NCBI RefSeq assembly: GCF_000420625.1
Contig: NZ_ATVH01000016.1
Span: 62,001 to 126,000 of the forward strand
From: Fodinicurvata sediminis DSM 21159
GTDB lineage: Bacteria > Pseudomonadota > Alphaproteobacteria > Kiloniellales > DSM-21159
Direction of reading: 5' to 3'
DNA length: 64,000 nt
A program made the translations under genes and the position numbers. The notes below the pieces were generated by a model, which saw only the letters and a list, made by a program, of their open reading frames with translations, made no database searches and was not told the origin of the DNA. Of the stretch, positions 17,208 through 25,184 are shown in pieces (position 1 is the first letter of the stretch; every line of letters starts with the position of its first letter).

Positions 17208-17546
17208 TTACGAAATCCCGATGCAGCCGCGCGTATTTGTCGGATGGCCCGCGCTTTCAAACTGATCATGCGGCCCTGCGCAACTCAACCGTGCTGGGAA
17301 AGAACGCAGACAGAGCCAGTGATAATGTGAATGCAGGGTGCGGGTTCCGAATGCATTTTCCCCGCCTATACCTCATCTTCTTGCCGCCATAAGAATTTCT
17401 TATGGCGAATAAAGCGAAATAATCTTTGCATCTGATTTAAACTTCAACCACGCTTCTAAATCGATAAAAATGGAACAAGGTGACAGCAATTCGTTCTGTA
17501 ACTGTTCCGGTAAGCATCAAGAAAAAACAAGGGAGGAAATGAGAAG
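17208..17546 (+). promoter_or_regulatory. regulatory region of the Liv-type import operon
   Basis: This 339-base gap holds no gene I can support. Its second half is clearly AT-rich, as expected for promoters of the operon starting at 17547. It contains the palindrome listed separately (17385-17407). The binding-protein gene is preceded by GGGAGGAAATGAGAAG, a strong ribosome site. I could not fix a single -35/-10 pair by eye. Confidence 0.5.
17385..17407. promoter_or_regulatory. 23-bp near-perfect palindrome, probable operator
   Basis: Arms CGCCATAAGAA (17385-17395) and TTCTTATGGCG (17397-17407) are exact inverted repeats around a single T at 17396. The inner 15 bases also fit the LysR T-N11-A geometry. 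The element lies 140 bases before the binding-protein start and is by far the most symmetric sequence in this gap. A dimeric regulator is expected. None is encoded next to the operon except the LysR gene at 15677-16621. Confidence 0.55.
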
Positions 17547-18845
17547 ATGAAATCCGTATCCATAGCAGCGCTCGGACTTGCTGCGCTATTGCCATTCCAG
17601 GCGGTGGCTCAGGACAAGCCCGAGGAGATCAATATCGGCATTACGACGTTCACCTCCGGACCGGCTTCTGTCTTCGGTGTGCCAGGCCAGGAGGCAGCTC
17701 GCATGCTCGCCGAGAACCTCAATGAGGCCGGCGGCATACAGGGCGTTCCGGTTTCCTTGAGCTTCATTGACGAAGGCGCAGGGGCCGAGACCCTGACCAC
17801 CGAGTATCGGCGGCTTGTCCAGGACGAGAACGTGGACGTGATGTTCGCGTCGATCTCGTCGGGCAACTGCATCAACATTGCGCCCTTGGCCGAAGACCTG
17901 GAGATGCTGAATATCCTCTGGGATTGCGGGACACAGCGTATTTTCGAGGAGGCTGATTACCGCTACAACTTCCGGACCCAGGCCAACGCCACGCCAGAGA
18001 TGCTGGCGCCGCTGCTTTATCTTCTGAAGAACAACCCGGATTTCGAGACAATTGCCGTGGTCAACCAGGATTACGCCTGGGGGCGTGACAGCTGGGAGTT
18101 GTTCTCCACGGCGCTCAAGCAGCTGAAGCCGGATGTCGAGGTTGTCGGCGAGTTCTTCCCGAGTTTCGGTGCCTCGGACTATTCCGCGGAGATTTCCCGT
18201 CTGCTGGCCACGCAGCCAGATGTCATTCTCTCGACGTCATGGGGCGGCGACCTGGATACCTTCGTGCGTCAGGCCAACCAGCGTGGTCTTTTCAACAACT
18301 CGCAGTTTGTTTTGCCTTTGGTGGAATCGTCGCTTGAACGTCTTGGCAGCGACCTGCCGGACGGCGTGATTGTTGGCGGTCGTGGCGACCACTACTTCCT
18401 GCATCCCGAGTACAAGGATGGTGAAGAACTTCAGGATTTCGTTGCCCAGTACCGCGAACGTACCGGCGACTACCCGATCTATCCCGCTTTCCACATGGCC
18501 CAGGCCTTCGCAGCCCTGGAAGCAGCTTATGACAAGGCGATTGAAGCCAATGACGGTGCCTGGCCCGACCGCGAGCAGTTGGTCGATGCCATGGAAGGCC
18601 TGGAATACCGCGGTCACGGCCGTCCTTTGACGATCCGTGAAGACAATCAGGCCATCGAGGCCCAGCTGATCGGCACCACCAAGCATGTCGACGGATATGA
18701 TTTCCCGATCATCGACAACATGATGATCTTCGATGGTGCGGATCTCATGCCGCCGGTGGGTGAGAATTCGATCGAATGGATCGAAACCCTGGACGAAAGC
18801 TTCGTGGAAGAAGTCTCCGCTGACGAGTATCAACACGAAGAGTGA
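17547..18845 (+). CDS. ABC transporter periplasmic binding protein (branched-chain amino acid/amide type)
   Basis: A 432-residue exported binding protein of the LivK/Peripla_BP_6 type. Residues 1-21 are a Sec signal peptide (MKSVSIAALGLAALLPFQAVA, cleaved before QDKPEE). The mature part shows INIGITTFTSGPASVFG at the ligand cleft edge, LNEAGGIQG, and FPSFGASDYSAEISRL in the middle. It captures a small polar ligand for the permeases and ATPases encoded downstream. The group takes branched-chain amino acids, urea, amides or aromatic acids, and the ligand here is open. It is separated from the permease gene by a strong hairpin, which fits higher expression of the binding protein than of the membrane parts. 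Confidence 0.88.
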   Translation: MKSVSIAALGLAALLPFQAVAQDKPEEINIGITTFTSGPASVFGVPGQEAARMLAENLNEAGGIQGVPVSLSFIDEGAGAETLTTEYRRLVQDENVDVMFASISSGNCINIAPLAEDLEMLNILWDCGTQRIFEEADYRYNFRTQANATPEMLAPLLYLLKNNPDFETIAVVNQDYAWGRDSWELFSTALKQLKPDVEVVGEFFPSFGASDYSAEISRLLATQPDVILSTSWGGDLDTFVRQANQRGLFNNSQFVLPLVESSLERLGSDLPDGVIVGGRGDHYFLHPEYKDGEELQDFVAQYRERTGDYPIYPAFHMAQAFAALEAAYDKAIEANDGAWPDREQLVDAMEGLEYRGHGRPLTIREDNQAIEAQLIGTTKHVDGYDFPIIDNMMIFDGADLMPPVGENSIEWIETLDESFVEEVSADEYQHEE

Positions 18846-18855
18846 TCCTTTGATC

Positions 18856-18897
18856 GGGGCCGCGTGGTTGTTCCATCCACGCGGCCCCAGCTTTTCT
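18856..18897 (+). terminator. hairpin with T-rich tail between binding protein and permease genes
   Basis: GGGGCCGCGTGG (18856-18867) pairs perfectly with CCACGCGGCCCC (18877-18888) around a nine-base loop, followed by AGCTTTTC. It lies inside an otherwise continuous operon. It most likely acts as a partial terminator or mRNA-stabilising end, giving more binding protein than permease. Confidence 0.75.
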
Positions 18898-18925
18898 GCG
18901 TAATCCAGAGTTTCGTGTAAAATCC

Positions 18926-19831
18926 ATGTCCCTGCAGATTCTTGTACTCACCGTCCTGGACGGCATAGCCTACGGTTCACTCGTATTCCTGGTGGCTGTC
19001 GGGCTGACACTGGTTTTTGGTGTCATGCGGATCCTGAATGTTGCGCATGGCAGCTTCTATGCGCTTGGTGCCTATGCCGCGGCCAGTCTCGGCCTGGTGC
19101 TTTCCGCCTGGGGCATATCCGCCTGGTTCGCCTACCCGCTGTTCATTGTGGCGGCCGTTGCCGTCGGCGTGTCTGTTGGCGGGCTGATGGAGCGCTTTAT
19201 CCTCAGGCGCATCTATGTTCGCGAAGAGTATCTGCAACTGCTTGTGACCTTTGCCATTTTCATGATCCTGGACAATGTGCAGCGCCTTGTCTGGGGCGTT
19301 CAGCCCTATTTCTACACCGAGCCGCTGAGTCTCATGGGGAACGTCACAATCGTTGGCATTCCCTATACAGCCTACCAGATCATCTTTCTGCCGCTGGTCG
19401 CACTGTTCATTCTTTTCGGCTTGCGGTGGTTCCTGCGCAAGACCCTGGCCGGTTCCCTGATCGTTGCGGTCACCGAGGATCGAGAGGCTGCAACCGCGAT
19501 CGGCATCAATGCGCGCAAGGTCTTCTTCCTGACCTTCATCATCGGAACGACCCTGGCATCCCTGGGTGGCGCGCTGGATTCACCGACAACCTCGGTCCTG
19601 CCGGGAATGGGGGCAGATATGATCGTCCTGTCCTTTGCCGTCGCGGCGACTGCCGGACTGGGCCAGATCGGGGGGGCGGCCATCGCTGCACTGCTGATCG
19701 GACTGGGGCGCTCGAGTGCTGTCTTCTTCATGCCGGAACTGGAAGTCGTCGTACCTTACCTGATCATGGTGATCGTCCTGCTGTTCCGGCCCGAAGGCCT
19801 GTTTGGCAAAACCACGGCGAGGAAGATCTGA
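18926..19831 (+). CDS. branched-chain-type ABC permease, LivH-like
   Basis: A 301-residue inner-membrane permease with about eight hydrophobic helices. It begins with the family-typical LQILVLTVLDGIAYGSLVFL and carries the GLTLVFGVMRILNVAHGSFY signature near residue 30. The C-terminal part includes the EAA-like cytoplasmic loop (EDREAATAIGINARKVF) that contacts the ATPases. It pairs with the LivM-like permease that starts four bases after its stop. The gene lies just behind the hairpin that follows the binding-protein gene. The weak upstream sequence suggests modest translation. Confidence 0.88.
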   Translation: MSLQILVLTVLDGIAYGSLVFLVAVGLTLVFGVMRILNVAHGSFYALGAYAAASLGLVLSAWGISAWFAYPLFIVAAVAVGVSVGGLMERFILRRIYVREEYLQLLVTFAIFMILDNVQRLVWGVQPYFYTEPLSLMGNVTIVGIPYTAYQIIFLPLVALFILFGLRWFLRKTLAGSLIVAVTEDREAATAIGINARKVFFLTFIIGTTLASLGGALDSPTTSVLPGMGADMIVLSFAVAATAGLGQIGGAAIAALLIGLGRSSAVFFMPELEVVVPYLIMVIVLLFRPEGLFGKTTARKI

Positions 19832-19834
19832 TCC

Positions 19835-20839
19835 ATGCTGATGCGCATCGTTCTGCCCGTCGTCGTCCTCATCGCCATCGTCCTGCCGCTTGTGACAAGC
19901 GGTTGGGATGCCTTCCTGACCCTGGTCTGGGCCAAGGCCCTGCCGGTACTGGGAATCATCCTGCTTCTGCAGGCGGGGCAGGTGTCTTTCGGTCACGCCA
20001 TGTTCTTTGCCACGGGCGCCTATACGGCCGGTTTCGTGATACGCGCGATCCCGGGCGGGGAAATTGTCATCGCGCTTGCCGCAGCCATCGGAGCCTCGGT
20101 CGTCGCGGGCTTGTTGGTCGGCGTTTTCGTGGTCCGCTATCGCTATATCTTCTTCGCGATGTTCAATCTGGCCTTCTCGATGGTGTTCTTCTCCCTGCTG
20201 GAGAAATTCATCCATATCACGGGCGGTTCGGATGGCCTCAGCATTCCTCGACCCGAGGTCCTGGGACAGGCGATGGAGCGTTCGGAGTACGAATTCGTCC
20301 TGTACTACCTGGCTTTGGCCCTTCTTGTAATTTGCCTCTACGGCGTGCACCGTTTTCTCGACAGCCCCTTGGGCCACACCCTGAAAGCCATCAAGACGAA
20401 CGAAACACGTATCGAGTACCTTGGCCTTTCGCCCCGGCGCGTGCTGCTGATCGCCTACATCATCTCGGCGTTCCTGGCCGGTCTTGGCGGAGCGCTGGTA
20501 GCTGTCTTCCAGGGGATCGCCACACCGGAATATGCCTATTGGGTGCGCTCGGGCGAGTTCGTCTTCGTGGCCATCCTGGGCGGTACGGGCAATGTCTTCG
20601 GCGCGCTGGCCGGCTCGTTCGTATTTGAATACATCCGGGTGACTGCCACGGCCTATGTCGGGGATACCTGGCAGTTGACCCTGGGCCTCGTGCTGCTGGT
20701 CATCATCCTCTTTGCGCCCAGTGGGCTCGTCGGCGTCATCAATGACATTCGGGGCTATCTGAAGAAGGATCCGGTCGCTTCCGGACACAACAAGCGACCT
20801 GCGGGCAAGACGGAAAAGCAGAGGGGAGAAGAACAGTGA
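19835..20839 (+). CDS. branched-chain-type ABC permease, LivM-like
   Basis: A 334-residue permease with about nine helices. Family marks are LLQAGQVSFGHAMFFATGAYTAGFV near residue 45 and the cytoplasmic loop SPLGHTLKAIKTNETRIEYLGL near residue 190. The last 30 residues are hydrophilic and charged (KKDPVASGHNKRPAGK). Its stop overlaps the GTG start of the LivG-like ATPase by four bases. Together with the LivH-like protein it forms the transmembrane pore. Confidence 0.88.
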   Translation: MLMRIVLPVVVLIAIVLPLVTSGWDAFLTLVWAKALPVLGIILLLQAGQVSFGHAMFFATGAYTAGFVIRAIPGGEIVIALAAAIGASVVAGLLVGVFVVRYRYIFFAMFNLAFSMVFFSLLEKFIHITGGSDGLSIPRPEVLGQAMERSEYEFVLYYLALALLVICLYGVHRFLDSPLGHTLKAIKTNETRIEYLGLSPRRVLLIAYIISAFLAGLGGALVAVFQGIATPEYAYWVRSGEFVFVAILGGTGNVFGALAGSFVFEYIRVTATAYVGDTWQLTLGLVLLVIILFAPSGLVGVINDIRGYLKKDPVASGHNKRPAGKTEKQRGEEQ

Positions 20840-21576
20840 CCGCTCTGATTTCCGCCAAGGACCTGGCCATCAGCTTTGGCGGCGTTATTGCTGCCGAAGG
20901 TGTTTCCCTTGACGTCTTCGAGGACGATCATCTTGCCATCATAGGACCCAACGGTGCCGGCAAGACCACCTTCCTGAACATCTGTACAGGCTACCTGAAA
21001 CCCAGTGCCGGCAGCGTGACCTTCCAGGGCAAGAGCATACTGGGGGCCTCTCCGCGTGCCATCACCCGCATGGGAATCGCGCGGGCCTTCCAGATACCGC
21101 AGCTCTTCACGGAGCAGACCGTTCTGGAGAACATGCTGATCGCCGTTGCCTCGCAGGCACGCCGCTTTGCTCCCTTCACGCCGCTCATGAACATACCGGA
21201 GCGCAAGGACGCCGAGCATCTCCTGGAGCTGGTCGGCTGCGACGATGTATCGGACCGTCCCGCCTCGGAGTTGCCAGAGGGCAAGCGCAAGCTGGTCGAC
21301 ATCGCTTTGGCGCTCGCCCTCAAGCCAAAGGTGCTGCTGATGGACGAGCCAACTTCGGGCGTCGCTTCTTCGGAGAAGTTCGAAATTATGGACACCTTGA
21401 TCACCGCATTGCGGGAACAGCAGGTAACCTCGGTTTTTGTCGAGCACGATATGGAAATGGTCTCACGCTATGCCAACCGGGTCGCTGTCTGGAATGCCGG
21501 GCACATCCAGAGCCAGGGAACGCCGGACGAAGTCCTGCAGGATCCTGAAGTCGTCAGAACCGTGATCGGAGTATAG
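20836..21576 (+). CDS. ABC transporter ATPase, LivG-like
   Basis: A 246-residue ATPase starting at GTG 20836 inside the end of the livM-like gene, with GGGGAGAA upstream. Walker A is GPNGAGKTT, Walker B is VLLMDEPTSG, and the switch histidine is in VFVEHDMEMV. The signature motif is degenerate: LPEGKRKLVDIA where LSxGQxxxxxIA is expected, and the D-loop reads SGVASSE. It should therefore offer a weakened signature to the partner LivF-like ATPase while keeping its own Walker motifs. It energises uptake of the unknown ligand. It is followed five bases later by livF-like. Confidence 0.87.
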   Translation: MTALISAKDLAISFGGVIAAEGVSLDVFEDDHLAIIGPNGAGKTTFLNICTGYLKPSAGSVTFQGKSILGASPRAITRMGIARAFQIPQLFTEQTVLENMLIAVASQARRFAPFTPLMNIPERKDAEHLLELVGCDDVSDRPASELPEGKRKLVDIALALALKPKVLLMDEPTSGVASSEKFEIMDTLITALREQQVTSVFVEHDMEMVSRYANRVAVWNAGHIQSQGTPDEVLQDPEVVRTVIGV

Positions 21577-21580
21577 GGCG

Positions 21581-22258
21581 ATGCTCGCACTCAAGGACCT
21601 GTCGGTTTCCATTGCCCGAATCCCAATCCTCAGGAATGTCTCTTTCGAGGTTCAGGAAGGCGAAACCATTGCCTTCGTTGGCCGTAATGGAGCCGGCAAG
21701 ACGACGACTCTGCGCGCCATCATGGGGCTGGTCGCGGCACAGGGGTCGATCGAGCTGAATGGCCGGGCCATCGATGAGGTGCAGGCGCATGAACGCCCAG
21801 CCTTGGGAATCGGTTATGCGCCCGAGGATCGGCGCCTGTTCTCGGCCTTTACGGTCGAGGAAAATATCCTGCTGCCGGCACGCGTTGCGCGGCTGACGCA
21901 GGAAGAAACCAACCGCAGGCTTGAGCGCGTCTATGGCATCCTGCCGGAACTGAAGGAAATGGCGAAACGGCCGGCCGGTTCGGTTTCAGGCGGGCAGGGA
22001 AAGATGGTCGCGCTGGGGCGCGGTCTCATGCTCGGAACGCATCTTCTGCTGCTGGATGAGCCTTTCCAGGGACTGGCGCCTGTACTGGCCAATCGTTATG
22101 CCGAAGCCTTGCGGGCCTTGCGTGACACGGATCGTTCCTTGTCGGTAATCATAACGGAATCGAATCCAGGGCTGTTGAAGAACTTCGCCAGCCGCATGAT
22201 CACCATTGAACGCGGTGAGATCGAAAGTATCGAGGATGTCTCTAAGGTCGACGCATAA
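21581..22258 (+). CDS. ABC transporter ATPase, LivF-like
   Basis: A 225-residue ATPase with Walker A GRNGAGKTT, signature VSGGQGKM and Walker B LLLLDEPFQGLAP. The switch position reads IITESN, with Ser194 where histidine (or glutamine in many LivF proteins) normally stands. Combined with the degenerate signature of the LivG-like partner, one of the two composite ATP sites looks impaired. The gene ends the transporter part of the operon. A stem-loop and then an SDR gene follow. Confidence 0.87.
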   Translation: MLALKDLSVSIARIPILRNVSFEVQEGETIAFVGRNGAGKTTTLRAIMGLVAAQGSIELNGRAIDEVQAHERPALGIGYAPEDRRLFSAFTVEENILLPARVARLTQEETNRRLERVYGILPELKEMAKRPAGSVSGGQGKMVALGRGLMLGTHLLLLDEPFQGLAPVLANRYAEALRALRDTDRSLSVIITESNPGLLKNFASRMITIERGEIESIEDVSKVDA

Positions 22259-22268
22259 GCGTTGACCC

Positions 22269-22308
22269 AGCTCCGGATATGGCTCTGTGAGCTGTACCAT
22301 CCGGAGCT
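22269..22308 (+). promoter_or_regulatory. stem-loop between transporter and SDR genes
   Basis: AGCTCCGG (22269-22276) pairs with CCGGAGCT (22301-22308), and ATGG (22279-22282) with CCAT (22297-22300), with a two-base bulge. No T-run follows, so it is more likely an mRNA processing or stability element than a terminator. Confidence 0.45.
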
Positions 22309-22347
22309 TCGAGGCAGGACAAACAGACGAGAAGGGAGATACAAGCC

Positions 22348-23094
22348 ATGCGCCTGAAAGGAAAGACTGCCCTTGTAACCGGCGGTGCCTCGGGTTTCGG
22401 AGCCGAGATAGCAGCCACCTTCGCACGTGAAGGTGCGACCGTCACGATCATGGATATGAACAAGGACGGAGCCGAGCAGCAAGCCGAGAAGATCGGTGAC
22501 GGCACCAAAGCCGTTGCAGGCGATGTGACCAAGCGCAGCGACGTGGATAATGCGGTCAAGACGGCGGCCGAAAGCGGGCGCGTCGACATCGTGGTCAACA
22601 ACGCCGGCTGGACGCACAAGAACAAGCCGCTCCTCGAGGTGAGCGAGGAGGAATTCGATCGCATCTACGACGTCAACGTGAAGGCGATCTATCACATGAC
22701 TAACGCCGTCGTGCCGGTCATGAAACAGGCCGGCAGTGGCGTGATCCTGAACATCGGATCCACGGCCGGCATTCGCCCGCGGCCCGGCCTGACCTGGTAC
22801 AACTCCAGCAAGGGTGCAGTGAACCTGTTGTCGCGTTCCCTGGCGGTCGAACTGGCTCCCGACAAGATTCGCGTGAATTGTGTGGCGCCGGTCATGGGGG
22901 CGACGGGCCTGCTGGAAAGTTTCATGGGCGTGCCCGATACACCGGAGAATCGCGAGAAGTTCATCTCCACGATTCCTCTGGGTCGCATGTCGGAACCCCG
23001 CGATATTGCCAATGCCTGTCTCTACCTTGCATCCGACGAAGCTGACTTCATTACCGGCGTCGTCTTCGAGGTTGATGGCGGGCGCACAGTCTGA
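22348..23094 (+). CDS. SDR family oxidoreductase in the import operon
   Basis: A 248-residue classical SDR: TGGASGFG, MDMNKDG (acidic, NAD-type), NNAGWTHK, NIGSTAGIRP and catalytic YNSSK, ending with the family's FEVDGGRTV. A GAAGGGAG ribosome site precedes the start. It follows the ABC genes and precedes an exported cyclase, so it probably acts on the imported compound or its product in the cytoplasm; that is inference. It resembles 3-oxoacyl-ACP reductase-like and glucose dehydrogenase-like SDRs about equally. Confidence 0.88.
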   Translation: MRLKGKTALVTGGASGFGAEIAATFAREGATVTIMDMNKDGAEQQAEKIGDGTKAVAGDVTKRSDVDNAVKTAAESGRVDIVVNNAGWTHKNKPLLEVSEEEFDRIYDVNVKAIYHMTNAVVPVMKQAGSGVILNIGSTAGIRPRPGLTWYNSSKGAVNLLSRSLAVELAPDKIRVNCVAPVMGATGLLESFMGVPDTPENREKFISTIPLGRMSEPRDIANACLYLASDEADFITGVVFEVDGGRTV

Positions 23095-23160
23095 ATTCCC
23101 TTGGTCAACGATAAGAGAGATGGAAGACAGCTTTTGATGGTTATGGGGCGTTTACAACAC

Positions 23161-23195
23161 GAATAGGGAAGGCCGTAGAAACGGTTTTCCCATTC
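23161..23195 (+). promoter_or_regulatory. stem-loop upstream of exported cyclase gene
   Basis: GAAT (23161-23164), GGGAA (23166-23170) and CCGT (23173-23176) pair with ACGG (23181-23184), TTCCC (23187-23191) and ATTC (23192-23195), with two G-T wobbles and one unpaired base. It is followed by CAATTTTC. It may be a weak terminator or an mRNA-protecting structure before the cyclase. Confidence 0.4.
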
Positions 23196-23221
23196 CAATT
23201 TTCAAGAAAGGGAGGAAAAGG

Positions 23222-24211
23222 ATGTCAGGAAAACCGTTTGCTTTGGCCTTTGCGGCCGTCGTGTCTGCGGGACTTGTCGCGTCCAGCGCATTTGCGCAGG
23301 ACGATGAGCAGGAGTGGCCCGCCAACGCAGCGGATGCACCGGAATGGTGTCAATCCGAATGGGGCGCCGAGGATGAGATCGGGTCTGCAAATCTGCTGTC
23401 TGAAGAGCTGGTTCTCGAGGCGGCCAAGCTGGTCAAGACCGGCAAGACCTATTCCCTGGGCGCCGAAACCAATTCCGAGACCCCGGCCTTCGGCCCGCGC
23501 AGCTGGGCACTGGTGATCAACCAGCCGGGCCAGGTGGGCGGCGTCGGCCTGGGCCCCAACAAGATGAACTACAATGATGACATCTACATGGGGTATGTCG
23601 GCACGGGCTCGCAGATCGATGGCCTGGGCCACATCGGCGTCGACAACGTCTTCTACAACTGCCACCACAACAGTGATTTCGTCCAGGCCGACGGGCTGAC
23701 GAAACTGGGTATCGAGAAGATCCCCAACTTCGTCACTCGCGGTGTCGTACTCGACATGACCGATCACTTCGACCAGGACGTGCTGGACGAGGGCACCGCC
23801 TTCAATCGCGCGGAGATCGAGGCCCAGGCCGAAAAGCAGGGGGTTGAGATTCGCGAGGGCGACGTGGTCCTGTTCCACACGGGCTGGCTGTCGCTGGTGG
23901 GCGAGGATGACGACCGCTATATCGCCGGTGAGCCGGGCCTGGGGCTGGACGGCGCCAAGTACATGGTCGAGAAGAACGTGCTTGCCGTGGGCGCGGACAC
24001 CTGGGGACTGGAGGTCATTCCCTTCGAGGAAGGCACGGGAGTCTTCGAGGTGCATCAGGAACTGATCGCCAAGAATGGCATCTATATCCTGGAGAACATG
24101 AAAACAGACGAGTTGGCGGCCGACGAGGCCTGGGAATTCATGTTCGTCATGGGACATTCGAAGTTCACGGGCGGTGTCCAGGCGATCATCAATCCGACTG
24201 CCATCCGCTAA
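23222..24211 (+). CDS. exported cyclase-family metal hydrolase (kynurenine formamidase-like fold)
   Basis: A 329-residue protein of the cyclase family (PF04199 type), whose members are metal-dependent amidases, lactonases or isatin-type hydrolases. Residues 1-25 are a clear Sec signal (FALAFAAVVSAGLVASSAFA, then QDDEQ), so the enzyme should work in the periplasm, which is less common than the cytoplasmic forms. The metal motif is HIGVD in QIDGLGHIGVD near residue 140, with a later histidine in LFHTGW. The start has AAAGGGAGGAAAAGG upstream. It is last in the import operon and ends at a strong terminator. It may convert a ligand before or after capture by the binding protein. Confidence 0.82.
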   Translation: MSGKPFALAFAAVVSAGLVASSAFAQDDEQEWPANAADAPEWCQSEWGAEDEIGSANLLSEELVLEAAKLVKTGKTYSLGAETNSETPAFGPRSWALVINQPGQVGGVGLGPNKMNYNDDIYMGYVGTGSQIDGLGHIGVDNVFYNCHHNSDFVQADGLTKLGIEKIPNFVTRGVVLDMTDHFDQDVLDEGTAFNRAEIEAQAEKQGVEIREGDVVLFHTGWLSLVGEDDDRYIAGEPGLGLDGAKYMVEKNVLAVGADTWGLEVIPFEEGTGVFEVHQELIAKNGIYILENMKTDELAADEAWEFMFVMGHSKFTGGVQAIINPTAIR

Positions 24212-24231
24212 TTCACCAGGTTGCAACGTGT

Positions 24232-24272
24232 ATCACCCGGGCGGTTGTAATAGACTGCCCGGGTGATTTTTC
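24232..24272 (+). terminator. rho-independent terminator of the import operon
   Basis: ATCACCCGGGC (24232-24242) and GCCCGGGTGAT (24257-24267) form a perfect 11-base-pair stem with a 14-base loop, directly followed by TTTTTC. It lies 20 bases after the cyclase stop and closes the operon. Confidence 0.88.
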
Positions 24273-24330
24273 TTCTGCCTGTTTCGCGTCCTGTCCTTGA
24301 GGGACAAGCTGTACCCTTTGGAGGCCTTGC

Positions 24331-25053
24331 TTGAGTCTGTTGTTCGAAGAGCTGGATTATCGCCCGACAGATATCGGTGCTTTGTCCCTGCGCCGACGCA
24401 GGGAACTTTCCCTGGGTGTTGATGTCTACGAGATCAAGCTGGGCGAGGAATTCCTGATGTCCAGCCTGTTCACGGCCTCCGAGGTGGCGCTGGCAAACCT
24501 GGGGCTGGCGGAATTAAGCGGGGCGGAACTCAATGTGCTGGTGGGTGGCCTGGGACTTGGCCATACGGCACATGCTGTACTGGAACACTCTTCGGTATCG
24601 AACCTGGTGGTCGTGGAGGCCCTGGAGGCCGTGGTCGACTGGCACACCCAGGGCCTGGTCCCATTGGGACAGACGCTGACATCCGATCCCCGTTGCAGCT
24701 TTCAGCACGGCGATTTCTTCGCCCTGGCAACCTCGGACAAGGGGTTGTCCGGCCTCTCTCCCGAGCGTCCGTTCGATGCCATCCTGGTGGATATCGATCA
24801 TTCCCCGGAATTCCTGCTGGATCCAGGAAACGCCGACTTCTATGGCCCCGATGGCCTGAAGCGTTTTGCCGCCCAGCTTTCCCCCGGCGGGGTCTTCGGC
24901 CTCTGGTCCAATGAGCCACCGGATGCGGCCTTCACTGAACGTCTGTCCTGCGTCTTCGATCAGGCGCGCGGCGAAGCGGTCACATTTCACAATCCGCTGC
25001 AGGGCAAGGACTTCACCCAGTGCGTCTATCTGGCCCGCAACAGGTCCGGATGA
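24331..25053 (+). CDS. spermidine synthase-like methyltransferase-fold protein
   Basis: A 240-residue Rossmann-fold protein of the polyamine aminopropyltransferase type. NVLVGGLGLGHTAHAVLEH near residue 70 corresponds to the S-adenosyl ligand loop, and FDAILVDIDHSPEFLL near 150 to the catalytic aspartate region. It lacks the N-terminal beta-barrel domain of full spermidine synthases, so it may act on a different substrate. The start is TTG at 24331, supported by TTTGGAGG seven bases upstream and by the absence of a nearby ATG. It lies between the import-operon terminator and uppP. Exact reaction unknown. Confidence 0.7.
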   Translation: MSLLFEELDYRPTDIGALSLRRRRELSLGVDVYEIKLGEEFLMSSLFTASEVALANLGLAELSGAELNVLVGGLGLGHTAHAVLEHSSVSNLVVVEALEAVVDWHTQGLVPLGQTLTSDPRCSFQHGDFFALATSDKGLSGLSPERPFDAILVDIDHSPEFLLDPGNADFYGPDGLKRFAAQLSPGGVFGLWSNEPPDAAFTERLSCVFDQARGEAVTFHNPLQGKDFTQCVYLARNRSG

Positions 25054-25184
25054 ACAATCGAGCCTGCATCCCGTTCCATGCTTTTCCTGGAGGGCAGGAG
25101 AGGCTATGCCATGGGCACTGCCCGGCCGGGGGATTGAGGCAGGGGATGTAAGGCAGCGGAACCGATAAAGGGCGGGGTGGCCTG

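Noticed and set aside
25054-25184. Riboswitch in the G-rich leader of uppP
   Set aside because: The leader has G/C-rich runs but I find none of the conserved cores of known riboswitches and no terminator or anti-terminator pairing.
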